This document shows, in pieces, positions 33,101-47,049 of a stretch of DNA of 64,000 nucleotides; the first letter of the stretch is position 1; each line of letters begins with the position of its first letter. The translations under genes were made by a program, and so were the position numbers. The stretch comes from Apus apus (Eukaryota > Chordata > Aves > Apodiformes > Apodidae): assembly GCF_020740795.1 (NCBI RefSeq), contig NC_067299.1, positions 9,408,001-9,472,000 of the forward strand. Reading direction: 5' to 3'. The notes beneath the pieces are model-generated. The model saw nothing but the letters and a program-made list of their open reading frames with translations. It was not told the DNA's origin and searched no databases.

Positions 33101-33360
33101 CTCTGACCATCCCTATGGAGTAAGCATTTGGTTTCAGGTTTTCTGAACACTGAATAAGGTAATGAATTTTTTTCTGGGGATGTTTGTTTAGCTTCAACTC
33201 AGGCAGTTCATCTGACAAGCCTGAAATGGGACACAGATATTTATAAAGCGTGGATAGAAGTGGGGTGGGAAAGGAGGGGGACTTACATTGAAATGGGGAT
33301 TCTTGTTTCACAAAACTGGCATAATTTCTCATCATGCCTAATTTCTGTTCAGCACACAGG
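30121..33360. other. Intron 1, proximal single-copy DNA
   Basis: GC content falls quickly after 30120. No exon recognised. Poly(A) at 30328-30339, a T run near 30427-30438, and two POU octamers 207 bp apart in opposite orientation (ATTTGCAT at 30707-30714 and ATGCAAAT at 30921-30928). Confidence 0.5.
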
Positions 33361-33560
33361 CATTAGTCTGCTTTGAGACCATGCTAAATTATCATCAGGT
33401 AGAGCCCAATATAATTAATTACAAATGAGAAATGCTGACAAATATTTGTCAAGGAGCTGTTTAATGAGCTTCAAATTCTGTGTCAGATTATTCCATCCAC
33501 CTAGTGTAAATAATTTTTAGGCAATTGTTCCACTGCATTTGTGTGATTTAGGCAGATGTT
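33361..33560. promoter_or_regulatory. Candidate conserved element with homeodomain sites
   Basis: An AT-rich 200-bp stretch with ATAATTAATTA (33411-33421), a 16-bp palindrome built on TGACA half-sites (33436-33451), TTAATGAGC, and GTAAATAATTTTTAGGCAATTG. The motif types suit homeodomain and TALE factors. Neither conservation nor activity can be shown here. Confidence 0.35.
33436..33451. repeat. 16-bp perfect palindrome TGACAAATATTTGTCA
   Basis: A perfect inverted repeat, TGACAAAT/ATTTGTCA. The TGACA half-sites are of the MEIS/PKNOX type and the centre AAATATTT is AT-rich. It lies inside the candidate conserved stretch 33361-33560. Confidence 0.9.
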
Positions 33561-36500
33561 AGCTACAGCAGTTTTACATGTTGGGCAGATAATACAAGAT
33601 GAGATGGAGTAAAGCTTAACAGCTGACGTGGGCTTTAACATAGAGGCACTACTGTTACACAAAATGTGGAAGTAACAGGAAGGTTTGGAAGATACTGAGG
33701 TCTCAGTTGTGTGTCTGTGTGCCATGACAGTGTAGCTCTGTGTGTGCATCTGAATGCAGGAATTTGCTCTAATAACTGTTGTGTGATACCCATGGCTAGG
33801 CACGGCCCACTGAAAATAGAAATGGCTTGGCTGTGTGACAGCAGAAGCTTTGAGCTGGACACCAGAATGACTGGCTTGCAGAGTGCTTTTCTTCCCCAAA
33901 TCACTCTCTTCTTGCCAGCCTTGTAGCTGGCCTGATTAGCCTGTTTACTTAAATTCTTTGAGATTTCAAGCAAGTTTGTTCTGCCTTGTCTCTATCCCTT
34001 CATATTTCAAAAGGAATTTGATTTTCATGCCTTCCCGCAGCAGCATCATAACATCAGGTGTTTGTTCAGTGCTGTCAGCAAATCCTGGTAGCCCTTCTTG
34101 TGTTTATTGACTGCTTAGGTGCTTGGGTGTTTGTCCTAGTCTCTGTTTGCACATGCAAGTCTGCAGATTTAGACCAGCAGAGAAAAGAGTAACTAAATGA
34201 AGAGATCTGTGGATGCTGAGTGACATTAAGTTTTGTGTGACACTGGGATATCACAGGGAGTGATGTGCTTATTATTTTCACTGTGTATTTAGAGGAAACA
34301 GTAAATTGACCTGAGATCAAATTTCAAGATAACCTTGACAGAGCAACTGAATCTCTTGATGAAAACCGTCAGTGACCAGACCTGAAAAAATAGCAACCCA
34401 AACTGAAAGCAGGGCTGAAAGCAGCAGGATGCATATTCCACAAAAGAAATCTCTTGGGTGCTTTTTTAAACCTGTGTTGCTGTCATTTGGGCACCTGAAT
34501 ACTTTTAAAATACTTTAAAATTACTTCCAAAAGCCTGATACCTTTTTGGAAGGTGAGGCACCTGCAGCTCCCACTGACTTGAGTAGCTGAAACTGCCCCT
34601 TTGGGCAGGTGATGACTGAGGACTGTGATTGTTGCATAAATATTCTTTTAAACTCCTGAAGGTAACAGTGTGATGAAGGTGGGGAATTTTGTCATTCCCA
34701 TGGGTGGTAACAGGAGGCACAATGGTCTTGAGTGAAGAAGGAGGAGTTTAAAATAAAAGGACAAGTTCTTTAGATAATGTACTTCAAGTAGTCTCCACTG
34801 GCTCTGCTCTTTTAAGATTAACATTAATGGGAATTACGCCACATATCAATAGGACAAAATACACTCTTATCCTTCTTTATCTTGGCATCTTTTTTTTTTT
34901 TTTCCCCCCCCCTGTCACTTGGATGAGAAAGTAAGCCCTCATTAAATGTCTGGGGCCTCTGCTGGGATGAGGGAGTGTAAAGAAACAGATTTGTAAAATC
35001 AGGGAAAAGGATCAGAAACTTGGAAGGAAAATGATCACTAGGGAAGACAAAAAAAAAAAAATCAGCAGAAAGACATCAAGGGGCTGAGTAATTGAAAGAT
35101 TGAGTTACAGCACTGAGATCAATAGAGAAATATCAGGGGCTGGATGGGAACACTGAGAACTAGAAGGGGATGTTGTTGCTGCAAGTGGAAGTTTCAGGTA
35201 AGATGCATTGCTCTGTGTAAGTGCTCCTTGGTGACAGCCCTGCCCTCGGTATGGGGGGGAATACTCAACAAAATCTCTCCCCACTTAAAAAGTTGTTAAA
35301 CCTGGTACCTCGTCAGCTGGGAGAAAGGCAGAATGATTCTTCACTCAATGAGATGGCTCCTGGTTTCCCCAGGTTCTGCTACTTTTTGTTTTGTTAGGAC
35401 TGTTCCTGTCAGTGTGACTGGAAGACCCTGCCACGTTACACCGGGGGGCTGACCTGCAGCCTCGTAATTATCTGCAGCTAAATTAGAAGTTTAATCTTTG
35501 TTCTGAGCAACAATAAGTTGAGTCAGATAGGTTTTAAAAATAGCCCGAGCTCAAGTTGAGTGAAGTCTCAAATGCAATTAATAAAAAGGTAATGGAGTTA
35601 GGAAGTTGTGGGCTGAAGTGTGGCATGTTTTAACTCTCTGTTTTCCTTTACTTGAACCTGCAGAGCTTTGCTGAGGCCACATTGCCTTGGTTCTGTGAGG
35701 GGAAACTGCTTCCAACATTTCCCTGTGTTCTTGTACATCATCCTTATGATTTATCAGCTCAGTATTCGTGTTCTCATTGGGGTTTGGCTCAGCATGTGCC
35801 ACAAATTACCAATTGTGTGCATTTTTTTGCATAGTCAGTCTGTTGTCATTTTGACTCGATGCCAAGCCGTGGTGAAGACCACTTCAGAACATCATAGTCC
35901 TCTAAACTCCTTTGTTGTAAAATGGATATGAAAATCCACTTTGGGAGTAATGAGAAATGGCTAATGCAGGTAGGGATTTGTTTTGCTGTAACAGCAGAAC
36001 GTGCAGTGGCAATTTGTCAGATCCCCAGCTCAGCTCTGCTGTACTATTTGCCTTGAAGTAGTGTGTTACCTTAATATCTTGAGGAGATTTTTCTCCTTGT
36101 ATCTTGGCAACACCACTGCTGAAGTTCACACACTCATGCAGTGGAGAAGGGAGGTTTTAACCAAAAGGGTAAGTCTTTCATCTGGTAAATATTATAGGAA
36201 GGAGTTTTGTTTCTGTCCCCTCTGCAGGAGTGGTGGAGTAAAAGTCAGCAGAAGTGGATTGTTCCTTGGCACTGCTCATATTTTTGTGTTTGTGAGTTTT
36301 TGCCTATGAGGTTTAATTTGATCATGTTGCCCAATGTACACTTCATGTAGCTCTACTTGGCATTTTGTCTGCATCTTGGTCCTACTGGTTTTAAAATCTC
36401 CTGAGACACAGACATGGGAGATGTCCAGAGGTGTGTTGATATCTGATGCACCCAAGTTTCTGGCTGCCTGAGCTCTGGATTGTGTAATGCTGGCTGATGC

Positions 36501-37694
36501 ACATGTGACTGATACGATTAATATCCCAAGTCCCAATAGGAATAGTTACTCCACAGCCACTTGAGAGATCAGTTTGGTGTTCTCTGCAGAAATGGTTGCC
36601 CATTAATCTGTCTCACATGTGTTTGCCAGCTTTCCGAAGTGGAATTTGCTTCTCCTCTAAAATTGGTACTTTTATGAATTGCCTCTTTTTATGCTTTTAT
36701 TTGGTAGCAAAGGGGACTTACAGGTTTGGGAGTGAAACCCTACACAAGCCTGTGCTTGTCTGTTGTTGGATGAGCTCATGAAAACAAGCAAACATCTTCA
36801 GCCTTTGAGCAATGTCCTGTGCTGGGCATCATTTGAGTGAAACCATCTGGGGTGGGTTTGTGGATGCTGGAGGATGACAGTGCACATCTCAGTTGGAGAG
36901 GTGGATGTAGGTGGGTGCCAGGAGCTTCTGGGTTGCAGGTGGGTGATGTTCTGGAGAGGTGTTCCTTGTGTTGCAGAGTAATGGTATCAGAGTTGTATTG
37001 GCCTTCAAAATGTTTTATCCTCTCATGCAATCAGGCAGTCATCGGATCCAGAAACAAATTCCTGATCATTTGTCAGCAGCCTTGTTCCATAACAGACTGA
37101 CTATGAGAGGGACAGTTTTTCAGAGGAGGGTGATAATAGCATGTGCAGATGCCACCTGACCTGTCAGTGAACTCTGCAAGCCACTGTCACTGTTTTCCCT
37201 ACGTGCAGGTGCAAGTTACCATGTCCCAGGTGACCCACCCTTGGGGCTCTGGGTGACCCAGCTTGCAGGTTGCTCTGGAGTGTCCTAGCTCACCCTCCTG
37301 GTACAATCAAGGTGTTCCAATTTCTTTACCTGTGTAGTAGAACCAGTGAGAGAGAAGTGGTTGCCACCAGCTTACCCTGGACCACACGTGGGTGGTCCTC
37401 AGGCGGGGGAGAGTGGGGCCCCTGGGAATGAAGCACGAGCAAGTGTAACTTCTCCCTCCTGGCAAGTTCTGCAGCACATGTTTTGCTCTTTGCATGCCAT
37501 GTCCTATTGCTGAGGCTTAGATGACTTACAAACATGGTGATAATTGCTGCAGGCATTGATTTTTATTTATTTTTGCTTGGGAAGTCCTGAGTGACCCGAG
37601 ACCTTTCAGTCTGATCATCCGCTTCAGTTTTCTTACACGGATAGTGGGAATGGAGGAGAGGCAGCCAAAGGACCCTGCTCCTTGCTATGAAAGC
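33561..37694. other. Intron 1, single-copy DNA with a T-to-C run
   Basis: No exon recognised. A run of 14 T followed by 9 C lies at 34890-34912, and a run of 12 A near 35049-35060. Frames here are short and without known domains. Confidence 0.5.
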
Positions 37695-37762
37695 ACAGAA
37701 TCATAGGATGGTTTTGGTTGGAAAAGACCTTTAAGATTGCCAAGTTCAACCATTAATACCAC
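37695..37762 (-). mobile_element. CR1 tail fragment
   Basis: ACAGAATCATAGGATGGTTT then TTGGTTGGAAAAGACCTTTA is the reverse complement of a CR1 3' terminus; the match fades after CAAGTTCAACCATTAATACC. About 68 bp long, extremely 5'-truncated. A short (AT) run follows at 37766-37775. Confidence 0.88.
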
Positions 37763-40700
37763 AAGATATATATATAAAAAGGTATTCCATTATTTGGAAA
37801 TGCTTCAGTGCCAATGATTTACAAAGATACCTTTAATTTGTCAGTCATATATGGCCCCTTAATCCTCTGTTGGTTTAAAGCTGACTTGGTACATGCTTTG
37901 AGAGGTTCTGGGGGTGTCCACCTGGGGAACTATAGGCTCTGTTCTTCACCTGGCTCCTGACCACTTCTGCCACCTTCATCTTGGCTTCTGCACATCCAGG
38001 TGCTGAGCACTGTATGTCTCTGGAGGGTTTTATGAGGGTCCTTCAAGGCTTCTCCAGAAACTTCCATCTGGTGCCCAGCTTCCAGAAGGCCCCAGGGAAG
38101 GAGCTGGGTGGTGGTGCTGCTGCAAGAGCTGGGTAACACGCACTCTCCAGCTTGCTCCAGAGCTGGCCAGATGTGTTGAGTGGCTGGGCGTGATGTGGCA
38201 TCCATGGAGCAGGCAGTGGTGGAGGGCTGGAGGCAGAGAAAGTAGTTTTGACCTCTGAGAAGCCTGTGTGGTCAGAAGGCAAGTGAGGAAATGCTGCTGT
38301 TGGGGGCAATTTGTATTGTAACTCTGGTAGTGTTGTGGGTTTTAATGCACGTCAAGGGCACTTTGACCTTTGAATGGAATCTTTTGGTGTGAAATTGTGC
38401 CTTTTCTCTTCTCTTTTCTTCCTTTAAAGAAAATTCAAAATAAATACTGAAAATGAAAACCGTCTGTTTTGAGGGGACCAAATTGCCTCTCTTTATTTTA
38501 TGTGATTCGGGTATTGCTGAACGATTAAAAGTCTTAGTAATTTTTACTGGCTGGCTATTGTGCTTGTAGGCAATGACTCTTCCAGCATTAGTCATTTTAA
38601 CTATGGAAAAAAAATAAAAATGCAATTAATGTGGCTCAAAAGCTGAGTCTGCTGGACTTTAAAAAAAAACCAAAACAAAAACAACCATGAAAAAAAGTAA
38701 ATTTTAACGAGTTCTGGGATCAGAAAGATACATCTGGTGGATGGATTTTGCCAAGTTTTCAACCTCAGAATGTGTTGAAAAACTCAGTGAATTATGTAGC
38801 TACAAAAGTGGATCTTTGCATGTTTATAAGACCTCAGTGCAATCTCCTTATATTTGCCTAATGACAACCAGACATTCTCACAGAGGCACAGCCCAGAAGG
38901 ACACACATGTGCTGAAGCAGCTCTGTAAGCTGATAGTATTTGTATCAGAATGCTGCTACTAGTGAAGGAATTTTAGAGGATCCATTAAATATAGGGGAGA
39001 AAAAAAAATAATCTTAGTAGTGGATGAAAGAAAGGAGAAGAAAGGAAAAGGGGAGGGGAGAGAGGGAACACTGGAACTTGGAATGTTCATGATGTGTGGG
39101 CTAAGAGATTGTCCCTCCTCTGCTGAACCAGAAAATTTATAACAACTGTTTGTCATGTGTATATATTTATAGCTATTCACATAATGAAGTTTCATGAGGT
39201 TGTAATAACATATCAAGATGGATGTAATTAAAACAGAAGCAAATTGACACCTCGAGATTAAAGGCAAACTCTAAACTAATACACCTGTGTGCTGTCACTT
39301 ATGTCTTAGTTGTCTGGGGCAGTCTGCCAGATATGCAAATAAAAAAGGCACTGGCAAATTTCCTTAGATCTGTGGTTATGAAAACCCCAACTATTTAATC
39401 TTTTACCTAGCCTTGTTCAGGTCTCGAGCAACAGGAGAATTTATTAATTTGGTATCACTGATGCTTCAGGAAGGGTGTGGGCTAAATGATACAGAGAGGT
39501 GGGGAAAGGAGCAAGAAGAAACACAGAGCAGGTGGCTGCTAGAGAATAATATTCCTGACACTGGGACCCATCCATTGGAAAAGAGGTGTCAACTGGAGTG
39601 TTTCAGATCTGTCCTAACTCTTGAAACTCTAGAGGACTAACAAGGCCTTGACATTGACCTTCTGTAGCATTTGGGCTCAGTTCAATGCCTTTGAAAACTG
39701 CAGTGGGATAACAGGCTTTGGTTCCGCTGCCCTGCAGGTGACTGGGGTTGCCAGTAAGGAAACTCCTCCTTACATTTATACATTTCAGATACAGTGGCAC
39801 AATTCAGATCTGATCTGAATCATTACTGAGTCAGTGAAATGGCTATAAAGTATCTTAGCAATTTTATGTAGTAGTATTTTTCAACTTGTTTCGATTGGCA
39901 GTGGAGTTGTGGACACCTGCATAGTGAATTTAAGCCTGCAGTCAATAGGTTTGCTCTCTGAATTAATGGTCTTGGGGTTCTTAGAAATAGCCTGATGTAC
40001 TGATATAAAATAGGCTATTGGTATGGAGCAGGAAGGGAATTACTTGCCTTCCTAGTTCCAGGCCTGTGGATGGAAGCACCAGCCTTGCTTTTGAGTAGCT
40101 TGCACCCCAGATAACCTGCATTCCTTTAAAAGCCCCAGGGATGGAAATAGGTCCTCATGTGGCTTGTGTATAATCCTCATGGCTGGTGATTAGGGTTTTT
40201 TGTTAAAAAGCTGATGCTGGTACCTCAAGACTGAAAAACCTTACCTTGTGTGGATTTGGTGGCATGTTCTCCATCCCAGAGAGACCCCCATTCCTCTGCT
40301 GCTTCCCGTCACCTCTTCAGATGATCGCAACACTGGGGTTGAGAAGATGAACATACGAGTAGATTAATGTGACTGCAGCTCTGAAGAGCAAAATGATCTC
40401 AAATTCAGCTTTGAATTTGAGCTTGAAATTTCTTGCCCCAGATGGGGAGGAGTGAGAGGGGAAGCCCAGCCAGCTGCATTGCCTTTACCAGCCTGCTCCT
40501 GCCTTGGGCTGCTGGGCTGCGGCTCCACGGAGAGGTGGCTGCAAAGTTCACCCACTTGCAGGGTGTTATCTGCTGGAAATCTCCAATGAGCATGTTTCAT
40601 TGTACATTTTGTGAATGAAAGACTCCTTTTTTTTAATACATCTGGACATTAAGGATCAATCATACGAGTTACGTGACTTCAAAGGGCTTTAAAATGGTAG

Positions 40701-43700
40701 GATTTTTTGTCTTCAGCAACTTTTCTTCCACCTTTAATCTTTCATGAGCAGAAGCTTCAAAAGATAATTAGTAAAACATGCTTTTATCTGCATTTATCTC
40801 AAAACATGATTAATTTTTTAACTGCAATTACAGCAATCATTTCAAGTTTCCTCTATATTAATGAGTAAAGGATTTTGGTTTTGAGGGCAAGCCTAAATAT
40901 GGCTATATTGGCTGAGTGGAAAGGTAACATTTATGAGTGTGCTTTCTGTTTTCATTGCTAGGGGTTGAATTTCCGGTTCCAGGAAGTAATATTTCACATG
41001 GATTAAAGTCTTTGAAATGCTCTTGCCTGGCTTCACTGGATCATTTTGAGGAGCTGACAATGATAAGAAATGGATCATGCACTTTGCTAGACCTGGCTAC
41101 TGAATACCCCGTTACACATTTCCCTGTGTTGCTGCTTTTTTGCTCTGCTCCCTGCACGTGTGACTGGCAGGAGACCCTCTGTGTGCAGCTCTTGGCATTG
41201 AAGTGGAAGATACACCATGAGCTGGTTTGTTGTTAATGAACTGGCAATGAACTTGTAAATTTTCACCTTTACTATTACTGCCTTTGTTCTAGGCAGCTGA
41301 AGGCGTTTTTTATTGCTGTTTCGCTTCAGGGAGAAGGATGTTCACGTCTGTTCCTTTTTTAAATTGCTGGTACTAATGTCTGTGGGACTGTCCAGCTGGT
41401 GGCCCTGCAGCCTGCATCACACTTGTAGGTCAAGTGTGTGGCCCTTCAGGATTCTGAGCCCCTCCTGTCTGCCTGGTCATTGATCCTCCATGGCTCACCC
41501 CATGCCCCTGGAAGAGGGTGTCACTGGCACAGGGGTATCCCAAAACAGATGTCCAGCCCAGAGCCTCTGAAAACAATGGGGATTGTTGAAAAGAAAGAGA
41601 ATTTAGAATACTTTTCACTAGAATGCAGCTTTTGTGTCATTTTACCTTGTGAAGGGTGCTCATCAGCCCTGCCTCCAGCTCCTTCATGAGCAGGAGGGAG
41701 AAATTTTGGGCTGAAGTTGCAGTGTTGGTGCTCTGAGCCTCTGAAGAGAGTGGGCAGAGAGCAGCCCTGGGGCTGCTGGGTGATGTGCTGGGTGATGGCC
41801 TGGCCACTGGCGCCACAGCAGAGCCTGAGCAGCAAGCCACACTGAGCAGGTGTTGGGAACTGCAGCTAGAAGAAGTGTATTTTATTTTAAATTTAATTTT
41901 TTTTTATTTTGTTATTATCTATTTTATCTTTTTTATTCAGTTCCCTTCATTTAGGCCCTAGTCTTTGGTGTCAGAGGTGATCTGGTGTAAGCCTGCGTGG
42001 CCTTGGTTCATGTCTAAACTGGGATTCCAGTTTCCCTGCCCTGCAGTCTCTGGGGAGGTGGATGGGATGATGACTGCCACAGTGGACTGGGCAGCTGCAT
42101 AGGAAAGCATGCGAGTGTATAATCAGATTTCTGATAAAACCAGGTCTCTTAAGTCCCTTGAATGGGTAGCTTTGCTGTGAATAGGCTCATAGGGTCTGCT
42201 GTGGCTGCTCTCTTTCTTTGGTACTCTTGACAAAAAATTGCTCTGGTATCCTTGTTGGCATATTTTTACATCTGCTGTCTGTATTTTGGATTTGTCCTGG
42301 CCACAATCTTATTTTGTTTTGCAAAATCTACCTGGGCTTGGGATGGAGATAAATGTTTGCTAAGGCAGATTTGGAAATTGCATTGTTGAAATACAGCCCA
42401 TATGGGCCATTGTGAAATGGTTACTGCAGCATATAATTGCCTTCACAATGATGTGCTTTGTCATTTTACTTCCATCTTCAAAGAGGCTCTCCTGTAGTCT
42501 GCTGACAGCAATGGTGGTATTAGAAAACATATGGATTTGTAAAGGCATTAAACTGGCTTTAGTTCAAGGATTAGATTATAATGTTAGAGTATGGGTCACC
42601 ACATTTTCATGTGGATAGGCTGCACTTGACTGTGTGGGTGAATGTTGTAGGCTAGGGAAGAGTTTGTTTATTTTTGAAAATATCTGACATAATACCCTTT
42701 CAGATACATGGCTAAAGAGGCATCCCTCACTGTGGTGTACATGCTATGAGCTGCACCTCTGTCCCAGGGGATGGCCCACCTCACCCTGCTGGGCTTGGGT
42801 AAGGAAGGGCTTTGCTGGCTTCACTGACAAGATTTTCAAGCAGTCTTGGAGGGAAGTGCCAATTACAACATGGAAAAATTCACAGAATGTGAAAACCACA
42901 GCATTGGCCTTGAAGTGTTAAGGGGGTTTTTTGAGTCCTCTGTGCTGGGCTGCTACTCTGAATATTTTGGGTATTTATGTTCAAATAGAAAGGATGTGCT
43001 CATACTGTACAGCTCCACAGATATCTCAGAGTGTAGGGCAATCTCTTCAGCTTTTTCCTTTCTTCCTACCCTCCTATTTTCAGCTCTGGGTTTTCTGGGG
43101 CAGGTTTGAGGTCAGTGCAGCATTTGCATCGTGGGATGCCCATGTCATAGGATGTGACACGCAGCCTCTCTCCTGACTGGGGTGATGCTCGTGCTCTCTA
43201 CACTATCAAGAGGGGAATGCTGGAGAGGGAAAATACTCATAAAGAAGATCCTTCTTTTTTGGTTTTGTTACTATTTTGGTCTCACATTTTGCAGCCTGCT
43301 TGGTTTAGCCCTCTGCCCAGCCAAAACACTGAAGCAGGCTTGGCCCATGGCCACCGACACACTTGCTGTTGTGTTTGGGTTTGTGCAGGTCCCTCCCCAA
43401 GCAATTCTTCTGATATCTCTTGTCTTTCAAACACACTCTTTAATTAAGATGCTGAGCTGATTCTTGGAAGGTGTGGGCTTGTTTCTGTGTGAGCACAGTC
43501 ATCTTTCATAACCTTGAAGCGGTCACTCCCCTTGCAGTTCAGCACCTGCTTTGTGGTTGTGCTGAGTAAGCGTGGGTTTGGGCTTGGATCCATGGGTATG
43601 CTCATGGGAGATGCTCTGTCCAGGCTTGTAGGTGTGGGTCTCCTGACTGGGGAAAGCAGAGCTGTGGGGACAATGCTGATTTGTGAGACACTATTTAGTG

Positions 43701-46700
43701 TGAAGTCAAAGACGTGTTTAGGTGTCACCTTGAGCTAGAGCGCTAGTTTTGCTGTAGCTGAGTTTTCCTGTCTACAAAATGGCTTTAATAATACTTTCCC
43801 TTTTTAGAGATTGCCTGGCTACTTAATTAGCATCTGCAGGATACTAAACAGTAAGTGGTTAACAAAAAATATTTACATACTTTAACTGTAGGGCATCAAA
43901 ACAAATGCTTTTGTACATTTAGCAGGAACCTGCCTAGAACACACACTTAAGTAACTGAAGGCACTTGTATTATTGTCAGTTACCTTTTAAAAGAAAGCTA
44001 TAGTTTTGCCTTAAAACTGTTGACAGCAATCACTTTGTTAAGGAAATCTGATGGGAAGGGAAACCCAGTGAAATTTGGATGAGTGCTTTATTTTTCTTTA
44101 TACTGTTACGGTTTTTAATGATGTAAAAGTTAATGTTTCTTTGTTTTGGTTTGTTTCAGCTTTAAATCGCTTACAACATTATCTCTTCTAGCTGTGGTGG
44201 ATATCAGGGCTGGCTTATGGTAATAGATTTCCTGAAATCCTTGCAGAATAGAGAAAAAACTCATTCTAGCTATGAGAAATGTTAAAGGCTGTATTACTAA
44301 CTCTGGCAATTCTAAGGGTGATAAACAAATTAGTTCTGTCATTAATGCCAAGGTCTGCAGGTGTAATATGTCATGAAATTGGTATCTCTGTTACTAATTG
44401 GCCTATACCAAGAAAAAAAACAACAAAAAAACACAGAGGATTGGATCCTTGTGTAATGAATTTACACACAAAGCTGCTTTGTGATGGGTTTGTGTAAGAT
44501 GGACCTGAAGGTCTTGCACATGGGGTGTTTTTGCAGCAAACTGTGCAGAAGTGAAAAGCATGGAAACTTGGTCCAGTGAGAAGCTCCCATTAATATCCCC
44601 AGGTTTTGCAGCAAGCCCTCCTCAGGGCTTTATTTAAGAGGAGTATTTATACAGATGTTTAAATCAGTGCCTCTTTAGGGCAGTGCTTGAGTAGCAAGTT
44701 GTTAAAAATCACAGCACAGTGCACTTGAATACATGCTTAAGTGCGGTCAGGAGCAGGATGTTGTTATATATATATATACACAAAGATTAATGTGAGGCTT
44801 CAGGACAGTGATGTTTTCTAAATTCATTTATTTTGAGGGAAGGCTTGACAGAGTGGGTTGAGGGTGTGTGTTTTGTTTTGGGGCATTCAAACATCCAACT
44901 CTGGCGTGAGGCAGCTCCAGCCCCCTGAGCAGCAGGGCCAGGCTGAGGTCCCACGGTCTGACCTTGCCTCCTGCTGCAGCCTGGCATCTGACCATGGGAT
45001 GTGGGACACTGCTCCTTGCTGGACCACACCTGGATAGGCTGGAAAAGCCCATGTAGTGTGTCCCTTGCCTGGTGCCTGAATGCAAGCACACTTCTGTGCA
45101 GTGAGAGTGTCGGGTGGGTCTGGATTCACCCACAGGTTCAGTGTCCATGCAAACTCTCTCAAGCTGAAGCCTCTGCTGTGTGGGCTTGAATTTTGTTTCT
45201 TCTGAAGAGAAACGGTGAACTTTGCAGCCTTGTTTGCAGTACATCCCTGTTCATGAGCAGTCATCAAGATTTCCCTGTCAAGCAGCATTACTTTGGGTAA
45301 TTATTTTGGGAAGCTACCAGGGAGTTGCTTCTTCATCCCCCTGGTGCAGACACCTTCCCACCCAGCCACGTATTGTTGCTTCCTCCAACACCAGCTAAAC
45401 AGGTGGCAGGATTCAAATCACCACTCTCTGAATGGAGTTCACTCTCCACAATAGCTCACCAGAGGCCTGTTTTGTTACAGAACATTGATTAAATAAATAT
45501 TCCTATGCATACAAAAGAGGAGAAATCTGTTAGAACACTCTGCAGTTATTTTTCCATTAATAGCAAGGAGCTCTCTCTAATTTTCCTGCCCCTTTCAATC
45601 TGTTTCCCTGTCTCCCTCCCTTCCCATCACTACTAATGCCTTCAAGTGCATGAGCAACATACAAACAACCTACATTCCCTCCAGTTCAGACCTGCAAATG
45701 CCTTAGCTCCAGCTCAGCGTGCTTTAGGAAATCCCACTAGCCAGTGCAGGGTGTAATTGACTGCTTCTTGTGTGTGTTTTTGATTGACTTGGTGTTTCGT
45801 GTTCAATTCCTTGTGCTAACTGACTTTCATTTCATTAATTTATATAGCAGCAGTTAAAAAGACAATGTGGCAATACCAGCACCTTCGTAGTATTGACGAC
45901 TAGGGCAGAATATTTGACTTTTGAAGATCTTCTCTCTTGTGTTCTTCTGTGGCCCCTGATCTTTTAAAACATTCAAGACAAAAGTTACTGCTCTGTGGTC
46001 TGTGCTGCAGGAGGCATGTGTATGTTTTGGGAGAAAAGAACCTCTTGCTCAAAAGATCCTGACAGCCAGCAGCAGCAGATCTTATTTGGTATAAAATGTT
46101 GGTGACTGGAAACAAATGTGTGGTAGAGGATTCCTTCAGGAGAAAAAAAATAGCTTTGCTAGTTTTAGGTTGAGCAGATTTTTGTCTCGAGAAAGAACTT
46201 TTTGTTGAACAAATGTCTGGCTGCAATAAAGGTAGAGGATGAGGAAATGCCATGGCATTGCTTTGGCTCTATGCTGATGTGTGACTGAGATTAAAATTCA
46301 CTCCAAATAAAGTAACTTGAATTTGGGGCTTTTCCCCCCCCCGCAGGCAATAATATCTTTACTATGGACAAACTAGAAGTCAGCATCTCTCTCAAAGAAA
46401 TTTAGAACTGTTACATCACAGAGTTGTTACTCTAGAGATGTAAATTATGAAAGTATTTTTTAATCTCTGTATTAGAGACTGTAACTGAAGCCTCCTTCTG
46501 TTGTCCTAAAATTCTTGCCACTTTTGGCTAGATTTAGGAGCAGGCTTGGAGAAGTACCCATTGGGATAAAGCTGCTCTTCTGGGCAGTGTTGCAAGGAGG
46601 GCCCTCACCCTCATTCCCAAGGTATGGGATGATTGTTATGGTTGAAAGGCAGCCATGCCTACATGATCTGCTCCACCACAGCTGGAGAGGACTGGTTGTA

Positions 46701-47049
46701 GCAGAAGCCTAGTGCCTGTCTTCTCTTGCTTACCATGGGCAGTTAGTTGGAAATGACACTAACATGAGTTTAATTCTAGCTTTACATTTAATGACATGCC
46801 AGCTGTTCCCTGTATTCTTCCATGATAGTGCATTGTAATTATTTTTTGTTACCTTTCAAGATCTGGTTTTACTTTGGTGTGCTTTCCCACCAACCCTGTG
46901 GCACAGAAAGTGTATGGCTAATTCATTTTTCTTGTTGCATGAAGAAGCAAGGGAGAAAAATCTCAAATCCTAGGGCCAAGTGGCTGTATTAAAGACAGCT
47001 GAGGAGTGATGTGAAGAGAGGAGAGGCCCTGTCTCAGAGCCTGAAAGCC
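37763..47049. other. Intron 1, single-copy DNA with AT-rich candidate elements
   Basis: No exon recognised. POU octamers at 39333-39340 (ATGCAAAT) and 43122-43129 (ATTTGCAT). AT-rich regulatory-looking stretches at about 40630-40880, 42400-42610 and 43770-44130. A low-complexity T/A patch lies at 41877-41940, a (TA) run at about 44765-44777, and a C-run ending in CGCAGG at 46333-46347 that resembles a 3' splice site. Confidence 0.45.
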
